Assembly: GCA_947624225.1 (NCBI GenBank)
Contig: CANQJF010000001.1
Coordinates: 1-64,000, forward strand
Direction of reading: 5' to 3'
Source of the DNA: an uncultured Clostridia bacterium
Lineage (GTDB): Bacteria > Bacillota > Clostridia > Christensenellales > Borkfalkiaceae
Length of the DNA: 64,000 nucleotides
Shown here: positions 43,180 to 54,040 of the stretch, in pieces
Layout of the letters: every line of letters begins with the position of its first letter
How positions within the stretch are numbered: the first letter of the stretch is position 1
The notes under the pieces: model-generated
Seen by the model: the letters and a program-made list of their open reading frames with translations, nothing else
The model's database searches: none
What the model was told of the DNA's origin: nothing
Made by a program: the position numbers and the translations under genes

Positions 43180-44646
43180 ATGAACACATTCGGAGTTTAC
43201 GAGGACGTGGCCACCCGCACCGGCGGCGATATCTTTATCGGCGTGGTAGGGCCTGTCAGAACGGGGAAGTCCACGTTTATCAAGAGATTTTTGGAAGAGC
43301 TGGTGATCCCGTCTGTGACGGGGGCAAAGAAACAGCGCTACACGGATGAACTTCCCCAATCCGCAGCGGGAAAAACGGTGATGACGACGGAACCGAAGTT
43401 CATTCCCGAGGAGGCGGCCGAGATCAAAGTGAAAGACGCCGTTGCCCGCGTCAGGCTCATCGATTGCGTCGGCTTCCCCGTCGAGGGAGCGGCGGGCTTC
43501 GAGGAGGACGGGGCTCCGCGATATGTCAAGACGCCTTGGAACGAGAGCGCCGTGCCTTTCGATCAGGCGGCGGAAGAGGGGACGCGCCGCGTCGTGCGCG
43601 ACCATGCGACGATTGCCGTTCTCGTGACGACGGACGGGTCGATTGCCGACCTGCCCCGCGCGGCATACGAGAAAGCGGAGGAGACGGCCGTAAAGGAACT
43701 GAAAGACATCGGGAAGCCCTTTGCGATCTTCTTAAATTGCGTGGAGCCCGACCGCTCTCGGGAGCTTGCCGCCTCGCTCGGCGAGAAATACGGTGTTCCG
43801 GTGCTCGCGGGAAGTTGCGAACGGCTGGATGCCGAGGGTATCTCGGATATTCTCGAACGCATTCTCTATGAATTCCCCGTGGCATCCATCGATTTCAACA
43901 TCCCGGAATGGATGCGCATCCTCGACGCGGATACACCCATCATCTCGGAGTTGCTCCAAGGGATCCGCGAACTCGCGCCCAAGCTCACCAAGCTCTCCGA
44001 TTGCGCCCTGCTCGACACGCTTTTTTCAGACAGCGCGCGGTTGAAGCCGCCCGTTTCCATGCAGCTGGATGCGGCCACGGGCACGGCGGTCTGCAACATC
44101 GAACCGCAGGCGGGGGCTTTCTATGAAGTACTCGGGCAGCAGTGCGGGGAAGAGATCGGCGATGAATACGCGCTCATGCGGTATGTCGTCGAGCTGAAAG
44201 AGGCCAAGAAGGTCTATGAACGCATCGGGCAGGCCTTTTCCGACGCGCAAGAATTCGGATACGGGATCGTTCCGCCCGACGAAGAGGAGATGAGCCTTTC
44301 CGAGCCCAAACTTGTCAAAAAGAGCGGGCGGGTTGACGTCAATCTTCATGCCGATGCGCCCAGCTATCACATCATCCGTGTAGACGTGAGTGGGGAAGTG
44401 CATCCCGCACTCGGCACGATGGAGCAGAGCGAGGCGTTCGTCAAATCGTTGGCGGAGAGCATGGCGACCGCTCCCGAGCGGGCGTGGAACACGAGCATGT
44501 TCGGCCGCACCCTCAAAGATATGCTCGGCGAAGAGCTCACCGTCAAGAACCGCGCCATGCGCGACAATGTGCGCAGCAAGATGCGCCGGACGGTCACGCG
44601 CATCGTCAATGAGGGCAAGGGCGGCGTCATCTGCATCCTCTTGTAA
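43180..44646 (+). CDS. spoIVA: Stage IV sporulation protein A
   Basis: VYEDVATRTGGDIFIGVVGPVRTGKSTFIKRFLE, MMTTEPKFIPEEA; C-terminal GKGGVICILL. Confidence 0.96.
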   Translation: MNTFGVYEDVATRTGGDIFIGVVGPVRTGKSTFIKRFLEELVIPSVTGAKKQRYTDELPQSAAGKTVMTTEPKFIPEEAAEIKVKDAVARVRLIDCVGFPVEGAAGFEEDGAPRYVKTPWNESAVPFDQAAEEGTRRVVRDHATIAVLVTTDGSIADLPRAAYEKAEETAVKELKDIGKPFAIFLNCVEPDRSRELAASLGEKYGVPVLAGSCERLDAEGISDILERILYEFPVASIDFNIPEWMRILDADTPIISELLQGIRELAPKLTKLSDCALLDTLFSDSARLKPPVSMQLDAATGTAVCNIEPQAGAFYEVLGQQCGEEIGDEYALMRYVVELKEAKKVYERIGQAFSDAQEFGYGIVPPDEEEMSLSEPKLVKKSGRVDVNLHADAPSYHIIRVDVSGEVHPALGTMEQSEAFVKSLAESMATAPERAWNTSMFGRTLKDMLGEELTVKNRAMRDNVRSKMRRTVTRIVNEGKGGVICILL

Positions 44647-44669
44647 TCAAAACCAACCAAAAAATCCAC

Positions 44670-44697
44670 GGGCTTCCCTGTTGCGGGGAAGCCCTTT
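44670..44697 (+). terminator. Intrinsic terminator after spoIVA
   Basis: GGGCTTCCC TGTTGC GGGGAAGCCC followed by TTTTGC..TTTTTTT. Confidence 0.8.
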
Positions 44698-44720
44698 TGC
44701 ATGTTTTTTTCCAAAATGCG

Positions 44721-44749
44721 TTGACATTTCCAAACGATTTGCTTATAAT
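44721..44749 (+). promoter_or_regulatory. SigA-type promoter upstream of mscS
   Basis: TTGACA - 17 bp - TATAAT. Confidence 0.8.
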
Positions 44750-44776
44750 CTGTTTAGAAAACAAAGGAGTTGCGTT

Positions 44777-45721
44777 ATGGCCAAAGCAGAGTTACAAAAA
44801 ACCAACAAGCGTGTCGTGGTCGGGATCGTGATCTTGTCTCTGATGGCGGTCCTCACCGTCCTCAGTTTCGTATTTTACGACGAAATTTACACCGTCGGAG
44901 GGTGGTTTCATTCCAGCCCCACAGGCGTGGCATTTATCGATGCGATCCTCGGTTGTGCCCCCAGCCTTTTCGGCAGTTTTCAAACGCTCTTCATCACGCT
45001 GCTCGTCCTCTACCTTTTGAAATTGATTTTGAAGAAGATTTTCAAGGGAACACCGCGCAGGCTCACGATAGGGGCGCTTGCGCTGAGCATTTCCCGCGTC
45101 GTTGTTTGGGTGGTTTGCGTGATCGCGATCCTCGCCATTTGGGGCGTGGATGTGGCGGCCCTCATCGCGGGCGCAGGCGTGCTGACCCTCGTCATAGGCC
45201 TCGGCATGCAGAGCCTCATTGCCGATGTCGTTGCGGGCGTCTTTCTCGTGTGCGACGGCACGTTGCAGGTGGGGGACATCGTCACCATCGACGGCTGGCG
45301 CGGCACCGTGCAGGAGATCGGCATCCGCAACACCAAGCTCATCAATTACAGCGGCGACATCCGCGTCGCCAACAATTCGACCATCAAGATCTTTGTCAAC
45401 CAGAGCCGTGAAAATTCCTATCCCACGGTGATCGTCGGCGTTCCCTATGAAGAGAATCTCCAACACGTCAAGGAAGTCTTTGAAGCCAACAAGCAGAGGA
45501 TCAAGGAGATGTGCCCCGCGGTCGTCAGCGATATTGATTTCAACGGTGTGGATTCCCTGTCCTCGTCGAGCGTCGATCTGCATTTCGGAGCGACCTGTAA
45601 AGAGAGTGATTTCTTTGCCGCCCAGCGCCAAATGCGGGGCGCCATCAAGACGGTATTTGAGGAAAACGGGATCTTCGTTCCGTTTCCGCAGGTGGATGTG
45701 CACATGCCCGATCAAAAATAA
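44777..45721 (+). CDS. MscS-family mechanosensitive channel
   Basis: WGVDVAALIAGAGVLTLVIGLGMQSLIADVVAGVFLVCDGTLQVGDIVTIDGWRGTVQEIGIRNTKL. Start ATG 44777 with AAAGGAG. Confidence 0.93.
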   Translation: MAKAELQKTNKRVVVGIVILSLMAVLTVLSFVFYDEIYTVGGWFHSSPTGVAFIDAILGCAPSLFGSFQTLFITLLVLYLLKLILKKIFKGTPRRLTIGALALSISRVVVWVVCVIAILAIWGVDVAALIAGAGVLTLVIGLGMQSLIADVVAGVFLVCDGTLQVGDIVTIDGWRGTVQEIGIRNTKLINYSGDIRVANNSTIKIFVNQSRENSYPTVIVGVPYEENLQHVKEVFEANKQRIKEMCPAVVSDIDFNGVDSLSSSSVDLHFGATCKESDFFAAQRQMRGAIKTVFEENGIFVPFPQVDVHMPDQK

Positions 45722-45944
45722 CTCCCATCAAAAATCATTTCAAGAGCCGCTCGTATCCCCGAAAAGATGCGGGCGGCTGTTTTGATGCAAAGGGGCGGCG
45801 GCTCTCCCGGCGGCTCTCTTGGTAGCTCTCTTTGGGCTGTAAAATTATTGGAAAAAATTTGCTTTTCCCTATTGAATTTTTCCGAAAGATATTTTATAAT
45901 ATATCTGTGCAATTATGTGTACGATTCATCAGGGGGGAGATACT

Positions 45945-47534
45945 ATGGAAGTAAGCAAACAAATCGAACTCGGGAAAACCGCGCTCGGCATCGAGTTCGG
46001 TTCCACGCGCATCAAGGCCATTCTTGTGGACGCCGACAATACACCGATTGCGTCGGGAAGCCATGATTGGGAAAACCGTCATATCGGCAACATATGGTCT
46101 TATTCCATCGAGGATATCCAAACGGGGCTGCAAAGTGCCTATGCAAGCCTTGTCAAGGATGTCAAAGAAAAATATGGCGTCACATTGACCACGCTCGGTG
46201 CCATTGGCATTTCGGCCATGATGCACGGCTATATGGTCTTTGACAAGGAGGACCGCATTCTCGTTCCTTTCCGCACGTGGCGCAACAACACGGCGGCATA
46301 TGCGGGAGAAAAATTGACCGAGCTGTTCGGGTATCACATCCCCGCGCGCTGGTCCATTGCGCACCTCTACCAGGCGATCTTGGATCAAGAGCCTCACGTA
46401 AAGGATATCGTATTCCAGACGACGCTCGAAGGCTATGTCCACTGGAAACTCACGGGGCAAAAGGTCGTGGGGATCGGGGAAGCCTCCGGGATGTTCCCGG
46501 TCGACCCGGTCACCAAACAATATCATCCTCACATGTTGCAGCAATTCAACGAGCTCGTCAAGGGGAAAGTTCCTTTCAAGGTGGAGGACATTCTGCCCGG
46601 GATCCTTCTCGCGGGGCAAGATGCAGGCCGTCTCACCGAGGAGGGCGCGAAGTTCCTCGATCCCACGGGAAATCTCAAACCGGGGATCCCGCTCTGCCCG
46701 CCGGAGGGCGATGCGGGCACGGGGATGGTGGCCACCAACGCCATCAAGAAGCGGACGGGCAATGTCTCGGCCGGCACCTCTGTCTTTGCGATGATCGTAC
46801 TCGAAAAGGAGCTTTCCAAGCCCTATCCCGAGATCGATCTCGTGACGACGCCCGTGGGGGATCTCGTCGGCATGGTCCACTGCAATAATTGCACCTCCGA
46901 TCTCAACGGTTGGGTGAATATCTTCGGCGAATTCGCCAAGCTCATCGGCGTGGATATCCCCAAGTGGAAACTCTATGACATGCTGTACTTCGCATCCGAG
47001 GAGGGCGATAGCGATTGCGGCGGTCTGCTCTCCTATAACTATATCTCCAACGAGCACGTCACCAATGTCGAGCATGGCCGTCCGCTCTTTGTGAGAAAGG
47101 CAGACAGCAATTTCAATCTTGCCAATCTGATGCGCTGCCACCTCTATTCGGCATTCGGCGCGTTAAAGGTGGGGTGCGACATCATGCTCAAAGAGGAGGG
47201 CGTGAAGCTGGACCGCATCACCGGCCACGGCGGCCTCTTCAAGACCGAGCGCGTCGGGCAGAGATATCTTGCCGCGGCGATCAATGCGCCCGTCACCGTC
47301 ATGAAAACGGCGGGCGAGGGCGGCGCGTGGGGCATGGCGATCCTCGCCAATTACATGATCGACAAAAAAGAGGGCGAGACGCTCGAAGAATATCTCGAAG
47401 AGCGCGTCTTTAAGGGGCAGGAGGGCGTCACGCTCGCTCCCGACCCGGAGGACGTTGCCGGGTTCGAAGCGTTCATTGCCCGCTATGTCGATGGGCTTCC
47501 CATTGTGAGAGAGGCCGTCAATTCGATGAAGTAA
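45945..47534 (+). CDS. FGGY-family carbohydrate kinase (arabinose locus, ribulokinase-like role)
   Basis: [83 protein letters not shown]; followed by araD and araA. Confidence 0.85.
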   Translation: MEVSKQIELGKTALGIEFGSTRIKAILVDADNTPIASGSHDWENRHIGNIWSYSIEDIQTGLQSAYASLVKDVKEKYGVTLTTLGAIGISAMMHGYMVFDKEDRILVPFRTWRNNTAAYAGEKLTELFGYHIPARWSIAHLYQAILDQEPHVKDIVFQTTLEGYVHWKLTGQKVVGIGEASGMFPVDPVTKQYHPHMLQQFNELVKGKVPFKVEDILPGILLAGQDAGRLTEEGAKFLDPTGNLKPGIPLCPPEGDAGTGMVATNAIKKRTGNVSAGTSVFAMIVLEKELSKPYPEIDLVTTPVGDLVGMVHCNNCTSDLNGWVNIFGEFAKLIGVDIPKWKLYDMLYFASEEGDSDCGGLLSYNYISNEHVTNVEHGRPLFVRKADSNFNLANLMRCHLYSAFGALKVGCDIMLKEEGVKLDRITGHGGLFKTERVGQRYLAAAINAPVTVMKTAGEGGAWGMAILANYMIDKKEGETLEEYLEERVFKGQEGVTLAPDPEDVAGFEAFIARYVDGLPIVREAVNSMK

Positions 47535-47606
47535 GCAAAGCCGCCGAAGCCTTGACGGGCGGCGGAACAAAATAAAAATTTTTTTGGGAGTTCAAGGGGG
47601 AGAATT

Positions 47607-48305
47607 ATGTTAGAAGCATTAAAGGAAAAAGTCTTGAAAGCCAACCTCGATCTCGTCAAACATCATTTGGTGCTGTTTACATGGGGCAATGTCTCCGAGA
47701 TCGATCGGGAAACGCAGCTTGTCGTCATCAAGCCCTCGGGTGTCAGCTATGATGAGATGAAAGCGAGCGACATGGTCGTTGTGGATCTGAACGGGAACGT
47801 GGTGGAGGGTGATTTGCGTCCCTCTTCGGATACGCCCACCCACATTGAGTTTTACAAGGCGTTTCCCGGCATCGGCGGTGTGACCCACACACATTCCACC
47901 TTTGCCACGGCATGGGCGCAAGCGGGGCGCGATATTCCTTTCTATGGAACCACGCACGCCGATTATTTCTATGGCGACATTCCCTGTGCGCGTTCTCTGA
48001 CGCAAGCTGAGATCGAGGGCGAGTATGAGAAGAACACGGGCCTTGTGATCATCGAGCGCTTCCGCAAGGATAACATCGATCCGCTCGCGGTCCCCGGTGT
48101 GCTCATCAAGAGCCATGGCGTGTTTGCTTTCGGCAAGGACGGCGACGGGTCTGTCTACAATGCGACCGTCATCGAGGAGGTCGCCAAGATGGCCTACCTC
48201 ACCGAGGGGATCAATCCCGATGTGCAGCGTGCAGACATGTTCATGATGGAGAAGCACTACATGCGCAAACACGGCAAAAATGCCTATTACGGGCAGAAAA
48301 AATAA
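47607..48305 (+). CDS. araD: L-ribulose-5-phosphate 4-epimerase
   Basis: [58 protein letters not shown]. Confidence 0.95.
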   Translation: MLEALKEKVLKANLDLVKHHLVLFTWGNVSEIDRETQLVVIKPSGVSYDEMKASDMVVVDLNGNVVEGDLRPSSDTPTHIEFYKAFPGIGGVTHTHSTFATAWAQAGRDIPFYGTTHADYFYGDIPCARSLTQAEIEGEYEKNTGLVIIERFRKDNIDPLAVPGVLIKSHGVFAFGKDGDGSVYNATVIEEVAKMAYLTEGINPDVQRADMFMMEKHYMRKHGKNAYYGQKK

Positions 48306-48324
48306 AAAACAAGGAGACGATGGA

Positions 48325-48669
48325 ATGGGGGCAGACAAAAAAGATGACGACATTCTGAAAGATGACGCCTCGGTCGACGATGACGATGATATCATTACGC
48401 TTGTGACGGCAAATGGCGAGCAGATCGATTTTTGCGAGATCGCGGGAATTGCGCATAAGGGTCACTTCTATGCCATTCTCCAACCGGTAGAGTTGCTTGA
48501 TGGGATGGATGACGACGAGGCCTTGGTATTCAAAGTCACACGCGGCGAGGACGGGCAGGACAAATTCGAAATCGAACTCGACGACGAGATCATTGATGCC
48601 GTGTTTGCGGAGTATAACCGCTTGCTCGACAATGCAATGAAAAATTCCGCCGATGCGGATGAATCATGA
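48325..48669 (+). CDS. DUF1292-like protein
   Basis: DIITLVTANGEQIDFCEIAGIAHKGHFYAILQPVELLDGMDDDEALVFKV. Start ATG 48325 after AAGGAG. Confidence 0.75.
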   Translation: MGADKKDDDILKDDASVDDDDDIITLVTANGEQIDFCEIAGIAHKGHFYAILQPVELLDGMDDDEALVFKVTRGEDGQDKFEIELDDEIIDAVFAEYNRLLDNAMKNSADADES

Positions 48670-48692
48670 GAAAATTTTTAAGGAGAAATATT

Positions 48693-50153
48693 ATGAAAGA
48701 AAAGGTAGTTTACTGGCTGACCGGTTCCCAGACGCTGTATGGCGAGGATGTCCTCGAACATGTGGCACAGCACTCCAAGGAGATGGCGATCTATGTCAAC
48801 CGCTTTGTCCCTGTCACGGTGCGTTACCTCACCACCTGCAAGAGCTCGGAAGAAGTCGTTGCGGCCATCAAGCGCGTCAATGCGGATGAGAACTGCATCG
48901 GTATCATCACGTGGTGCCACACTTTCTCGCCTGCCAAGATGTGGATCAAGGGGCTCTCCATGCTTCAAAAGCCCATGTGCCACTTCGCAACGCAGTATAA
49001 CGAAAAGCTCCCTTACGACACCATCGACATGGATTTCATGAACGAAAACCAGGCCGCACACGGAGACAGAGAGTTCGGTTACATTGTTTCTCGGCTTCGC
49101 ATGGACAACAAGGTCATCGTCGGCTATTACAAGGATCCCGAGGCGCTCAAAGAGCTCGCTTCGTGGTGCCGTGTCGCCGCCGGCTATGCTTTCTCGAAGC
49201 AGGTCAAAGTCGCGCGCTTCTCGGACAACATGCGCGATGTCGCCGTCACAGAGGGCGATAAGATCGATGCGCACATCAATCTCGGTTGGCAGGTCGACTA
49301 CTATCCCATCGGAGACCTCGTCGAATACATCGACAAAGTGACCGAAGAGGATGTGGACAAACTCATGGCCGAATACGGCGAGAAGTACACGATGGGGACC
49401 GACCGCATCGAAGTCGTCCGCGAGCAGGCAAAGTATGAGATCGCCATGGACCGTTTCTGCCGTCAAAAGGGCGGATACATCGGCATCGTCGATCACTTCG
49501 GTTCGCTGCACGGCCTCAACCAGTTGCCCGGCCTTGCCATTCAAGATCTGCAATCCAAGGGTTACGGATTCGGCGCAGAGGGCGATTGGAAAATCGCGGC
49601 GCTTGGTGCGACCATGCAGTACATGGCCGATCAGAAAGGCACCGGTCTCATGGAGGACTACACCTATGATCTCGCCGACGGGCTCTGCCTCGGCGCACAC
49701 ATGCTCGAAGTCAGCCCGCAGTTTGCCGCGACCAAGCCCGAGATCCAGGTCCATCCGCTTGGCATCGGCGGCAAGAGCGATCCTGCCCGTCTCGTTTTTG
49801 AGGGCATCGAGGCTCCCGAGGCAATTGCGGTCTCCATGATCGATATGGGCGACAGAATGCGCCTCATCGTGCAGAAGATCGAGCTCGTGAAGTATCCTCA
49901 TCCCATGCCCAATCTTCCCGTCGGCGGCCTGATGTGGAAATATCAGCCCAACTTCAAGGATGGCGTTGCGGCTTGGATCTATGCAGGCGGCGCACACCAC
50001 ACCGTCGTGTCCTCCGTCGTCACCGCACAGGAAATGGTCGACCTCGGCAACATGTGGGGCGTGGAAGTTGTTCTTATCGACGAGAAAACGGAGATCAACG
50101 AGTTCAAGAAGCAACTCATGTGGTCGGATGCCGTTTGGAAAACGAGAAGATAA
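48693..50153 (+). CDS. araA: L-arabinose isomerase
   Basis: VVYWLTGSQTLYGEDVLEHVAQHSKEM, IITWCHTFSPAKMWIKGL, WKIAALGATMQYMADQKGTGLMEDYTYDL. Confidence 0.97.
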   Translation: MKEKVVYWLTGSQTLYGEDVLEHVAQHSKEMAIYVNRFVPVTVRYLTTCKSSEEVVAAIKRVNADENCIGIITWCHTFSPAKMWIKGLSMLQKPMCHFATQYNEKLPYDTIDMDFMNENQAAHGDREFGYIVSRLRMDNKVIVGYYKDPEALKELASWCRVAAGYAFSKQVKVARFSDNMRDVAVTEGDKIDAHINLGWQVDYYPIGDLVEYIDKVTEEDVDKLMAEYGEKYTMGTDRIEVVREQAKYEIAMDRFCRQKGGYIGIVDHFGSLHGLNQLPGLAIQDLQSKGYGFGAEGDWKIAALGATMQYMADQKGTGLMEDYTYDLADGLCLGAHMLEVSPQFAATKPEIQVHPLGIGGKSDPARLVFEGIEAPEAIAVSMIDMGDRMRLIVQKIELVKYPHPMPNLPVGGLMWKYQPNFKDGVAAWIYAGGAHHTVVSSVVTAQEMVDLGNMWGVEVVLIDEKTEINEFKKQLMWSDAVWKTRR

Positions 50154-50171
50154 GTTTGAAAGGAGTATTCG

Positions 50172-50194
50172 GAGGCGGTACTTAGTACCGCCTC
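50172..50194 (+). terminator. Intrinsic terminator after araA
   Basis: GAGGCGGTACTTAGTACCGCCTC followed by GATTTTT. Confidence 0.8.
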
Positions 50195-50237
50195 GATTTT
50201 TAAAGCGGTGGATCACGAATGCGCCCCCGCGCTGTGT

Positions 50238-50262
50238 CCGCATGCCGAAAAGCGGCATGCGG
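50238..50262. repeat. Perfect inverted repeat (hairpin) upstream of GH36-like gene
   Basis: CCGCATGCCG AAAAG CGGCATGCGG. Confidence 0.7.
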
Positions 50263-50305
50263 GGCAAAGTTTGTCGGCGCAAGTTGAAAGCAATCGAGGT
50301 GGATC

Positions 50306-52351
50306 ATGTTTTTGAAAAAGTATACTTTTGGCGATGCGGAAGTCATCTACCGCGAGGTCCCCATCGAGGGGCACGATGGCAAAACAACGGTGGGGCTGGC
50401 TGTCTATCCGAAGTCCGCACACGCAGATTCCGACAAGTTGATGATGGACGGCCTCGTGCAGGTCGCTTTCTCGGGCGATGAGGCGCTCGTCGACTACACC
50501 GAGGGCGTCACGATGCGGGACCGTTCTTCCACAGTTTTGAAAATGGTGAGCCAATCCTCGGACATGGGTGGGGTCAACACGCTCCTCGCCGACGAAGAGG
50601 GCAATCTGTATACGCACATTCTCCGCTATGATCGGAAGAGCAAAGTCTTTGCTTCCAAGGTCATCTATGAGAATTGCACGGGAAAAATACAGACCTTGGA
50701 ACGGCTCGACAGCTTCTCCCTCTCCGGGATCGGGGATCCCCGCACGGGCAGCACCGAGCAGTTCAAATTGCATCGGATGACGAGCGCTTGGTCGCGGGAA
50801 TGCCGCGTCAAGACAGAGAATTTTTCCGATCTCGGGCTCGACATGAGCTGGGCGCGTTATGGCGTCAAAGTGGAGGCGTGGGGCCAAAACGGGAGCATGC
50901 CCAACCGCGGCTATTTCCCTTTCGGCGCCGTGGAGGGCGCGGGATACTGCCTCGCCGTCATGATCGAGGCGCCCTATTCGTGGCAAATGGAGGTCTACAA
51001 GGAGAAAGAGAGCTGTGCGCTCTCGGGCGGACGGGCAGATCATATCCGCGGCCATTGGCGCAAGGAGATCCTCCCGGGCGAGCGCTTCGAAACGGACATG
51101 GCATTCTTCACGGTGGCGGCCGACCTTACGGCGGCCTGCAATGCGCTCGTGCATTTTCAGGATGCCCGCCTCGCTGTCCCCGCCTCCGAGGAGAGCATGC
51201 CCGTTCTCTTCAACGAGTATTGCACGACGTGGGGGTGTCCCTCCGAGGAGAATATCACAAAGATCCTTGCGGCCATTGAGGGCATGCCCATCGACTATTT
51301 TGTGATCGATTGCGGCTGGTATAAGCCGGATGATAAGGGATGGTGCAATGCTATCGGCGATTGGGAAGAGAGCCGGCAGCTCTTCCCCGCGGGGATCAAG
51401 CGTGTCGCAAAGAAAATCAGAGAGGCCGGGAAGATCCCCGGAGTTTGGTTTGAATTTGAGAACGTGGGGCGGGACAGCAAGGCCTTCTCCCGCGAGGAGC
51501 TGTTGCTTCACCGCGACGGCCGCGTCATCACGAGCAAAAACCGCCGTTTTTTGAATCTGCGCCTGCCCGAGGTGGAGAACTATCTCACCGTGCGCATGCT
51601 CAAATTTCTTCGGGAGAACGGATTCGGCTACATCAAGATCGATTACAACGATACCTATGGCATCGGTTGCGACAGTGAGGACGGAGCGGCATTGGGCGAG
51701 GGGGGAGCCGAGGTCGCGGAGCAAAGTCTCGCGTGGCTCGAAAAACTGAAAGCGGCCGTCCCCGGTCTCGTCATCGAAAATTGCTCCTCGGGGGGCAGCC
51801 GCATCGAACCCAAGCGGATGGGCATGGCCTCCATGTGCTCTTTCTCGGATGCGCACGAGTGCAATGAGATCCCGCTGGTCGCGGCCAATGTCTCCCGCGT
51901 GATCCCGGCGAGACAGTCGCAAATTTGGGCGGTCTTACGGGACGGCGAACCGGACAGCCGCACGATCTATTCGCTGACGGCGGCGATGATCGGCCGCATT
52001 TGCCTTTCGGGGGACGTGTTGCACCTCACGGAGGCCAAGCGCGCGCTCATCCTCGACGGCCTTGCCTTTTATAACAAGGTCAAGGATATTGTGCGCTATG
52101 GCAACATCCTCAAGATCGATAATACCGTTGAATATTACCGTGCGCCCAAGGGAAGGCAGCTCTATGTGAAATCTTACGGCCAAAGACTTCTGGTCCTCGT
52201 GCATTTTTTGGACTGCGAAGAGGATATCGTCTGCGCAAAGGGATACCGCCTTGCGGCGGCATTTACAGATCTGGATCATTCCGAATGCCAAGACGGGCTT
52301 CACATATCGGGCAGACGTTTTCACGGAGGGGCATTTTTGTTGGAGAAGTGA
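50306..52351 (+). CDS. GH36-like glycoside hydrolase (alpha-galactosidase family; possibly arabinose-releasing)
   Basis: YFVIDCGWYKPDDKGWCNAIGDWEESRQLFPAGIKRVAKKIREAGKIPGVWFEFE, GYIKIDYNDTYGIGCD (nucleophile), ENCSSGGSRIEPKRMGM. Confidence 0.85.
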   Translation: MFLKKYTFGDAEVIYREVPIEGHDGKTTVGLAVYPKSAHADSDKLMMDGLVQVAFSGDEALVDYTEGVTMRDRSSTVLKMVSQSSDMGGVNTLLADEEGNLYTHILRYDRKSKVFASKVIYENCTGKIQTLERLDSFSLSGIGDPRTGSTEQFKLHRMTSAWSRECRVKTENFSDLGLDMSWARYGVKVEAWGQNGSMPNRGYFPFGAVEGAGYCLAVMIEAPYSWQMEVYKEKESCALSGGRADHIRGHWRKEILPGERFETDMAFFTVAADLTAACNALVHFQDARLAVPASEESMPVLFNEYCTTWGCPSEENITKILAAIEGMPIDYFVIDCGWYKPDDKGWCNAIGDWEESRQLFPAGIKRVAKKIREAGKIPGVWFEFENVGRDSKAFSREELLLHRDGRVITSKNRRFLNLRLPEVENYLTVRMLKFLRENGFGYIKIDYNDTYGIGCDSEDGAALGEGGAEVAEQSLAWLEKLKAAVPGLVIENCSSGGSRIEPKRMGMASMCSFSDAHECNEIPLVAANVSRVIPARQSQIWAVLRDGEPDSRTIYSLTAAMIGRICLSGDVLHLTEAKRALILDGLAFYNKVKDIVRYGNILKIDNTVEYYRAPKGRQLYVKSYGQRLLVLVHFLDCEEDIVCAKGYRLAAAFTDLDHSECQDGLHISGRRFHGGAFLLEK

Positions 52352-52396
52352 GAAATGTTTTCGGAGCGACCGCACTCTGAAAATTGCGGAGGAATC

Positions 52397-52425
52397 TTGA
52401 CATTTTCGTCGGTTCCTCTTATAAT
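52397..52425 (+). promoter_or_regulatory. SigA-type promoter
   Basis: TTGACA - 17 bp - TATAAT. Confidence 0.75.
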
Positions 52426-52467
52426 AGAGAAAATGCGCGCCGGCGGGCCCGTCGGCGAGGGGGGATC

Positions 52468-53667
52468 ATGGATTTCAAGGAAGTTCTCGAAGTACACGGA
52501 CAGACGCAACTTCTTGCGTTGTGCAAAACAGATGCGGAAAGGGAGATGCTCGCAAGGCAATTGCAGACGGTCGATTGGAGCACCCTTGCCTTTCGCCCCA
52601 ATGAGGATCCCGCGAAAGGGCATATCGCGCCGATCACGGGCTTGCGCCTGCATGAGATCGAGGAAAATAAGAGCAGATACCGTCAAATCGGGATAAAAGC
52701 AGTCAAGGAGGGCAAAGTCGCCGCCGTTCTGCTTGCGGGCGGGCAGGGGACCCGCCTTGGCATGGATGCTCCCAAGGGGACTTACGACATCGGCATCACG
52801 CGCCCCGTCTACATCTTTGAGCAGCTCATGGATCACCTCAAAGAGACGGTGGCATGTTGCGGCGGCTATGTTCCCTTATTCATCATGACGAGTGAAAAGA
52901 ACGACGCGCAAACGCGGGCTTTCTTTGCCGAGCATGACTATTTCGGATATCCGGAGCAATTCGTGCGCTTCTTTGTGCAAGAGATGGCACCCTGCGTGGA
53001 TTTTGAGGGGCGGCTTCTTTTAGAGGCGCCGGGGCGGCTTGCCCTTTCTCCCAACGGCAACGGCGGATGGTATGCCTCCCTCAAACGGGCTGGCGCCGAT
53101 GCGGATTTTCCAGATGTGGAGTGGTATAACGTCTTTGGCGTGGACAATGTTCTTCAACGCATTGCCGATCCTGTCTTTGTGGGGGCAACCATTGCAAGCG
53201 GGTGCATGAGCGGCGCCAAGGTGGTGTGCAAATCGCGCCCGGAGGAGAAAGTGGGTGTGCTGTGTTTGGAGGACGGAAAGCCCTCGGTCATCGAGTATTA
53301 CGAGCTCACCGAGGAGATGGCAAATTTGCGCGACGAAAAGGGGGACCTTTGCTATCTCTACGGCGTGATCCTCAATTATCTCTTCAATGCACAGATGCTT
53401 CGCGAGATCGCCTCGACGCGCATCCCCGTGCATGTCGTAAAGAAGAAAATTCCCTACCTCGGGGCAGACGGAACGCTCATCAAGCCCGAAAAGGAAAACG
53501 GCTATAAATTCGAGAGTCTCATTCTCGACATGGTGAAACTTGCAGGGAGCTGTCTCCCTTTCGAAGTCGTGCGGGAAAAGGAATTTGCGCCCATCAAGAA
53601 TTTAACGGGAGTGGACAGCGTGGAGAGCGCCCGTCTGCTTTTGAAATCCAACGGTGTACAACTTTAA
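52468..53667 (+). CDS. UDPGP-family nucleotidyltransferase (UDP-sugar/UDP-GlcNAc pyrophosphorylase-like)
   Basis: VAAVLLAGGQGTRLGMDAPKGTYDIGI, PLFIMTSEKNDAQTRAFF, GNGGWYASL. Confidence 0.9.
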   Translation: MDFKEVLEVHGQTQLLALCKTDAEREMLARQLQTVDWSTLAFRPNEDPAKGHIAPITGLRLHEIEENKSRYRQIGIKAVKEGKVAAVLLAGGQGTRLGMDAPKGTYDIGITRPVYIFEQLMDHLKETVACCGGYVPLFIMTSEKNDAQTRAFFAEHDYFGYPEQFVRFFVQEMAPCVDFEGRLLLEAPGRLALSPNGNGGWYASLKRAGADADFPDVEWYNVFGVDNVLQRIADPVFVGATIASGCMSGAKVVCKSRPEEKVGVLCLEDGKPSVIEYYELTEEMANLRDEKGDLCYLYGVILNYLFNAQMLREIASTRIPVHVVKKKIPYLGADGTLIKPEKENGYKFESLILDMVKLAGSCLPFEVVREKEFAPIKNLTGVDSVESARLLLKSNGVQL

Positions 53668-53683
53668 GGAGCAAGGAGGAAGT

Positions 53684-54031
53684 ATGCAACAGGAAGCCAA
53701 CGAACATCATCTTGCCTTTATCGAACAGCTTGTGCGGCTCAACGGTACGATGGCGGAGCTCTTCAAGAATGCAAATTTGGAGCTGTTCGGGGAGATGAAC
53801 AAGGCCATCAAGGAAATGTATCGGGAGCAACATGGATCCGACGACGAGGTGTTCAAAGCAATCGATCCGGACTGTGAGATCATCTATGAAAATTTCGATA
53901 TGATCATTGCCGTCCTCCGCACGACGGAAAACGGCGTGATCGACGAGGGCGCCCGCAAAGCTCTCAACAAATTTTTGCACAACATCGACGAGGCGGTCAT
54001 CAACATTGCCGCCATGCTCGGCGTGATATAG
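53684..54031 (+). CDS. Hypothetical protein
   Basis: ATG 53684 with AAGGAGGA RBS; 115-aa acidic helical protein MQQEANEHHLAFIEQLVRLNG... Confidence 0.6.
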   Translation: MQQEANEHHLAFIEQLVRLNGTMAELFKNANLELFGEMNKAIKEMYREQHGSDDEVFKAIDPDCEIIYENFDMIIAVLRTTENGVIDEGARKALNKFLHNIDEAVINIAAMLGVI

Positions 54032-54040
54032 GAGGAAACC

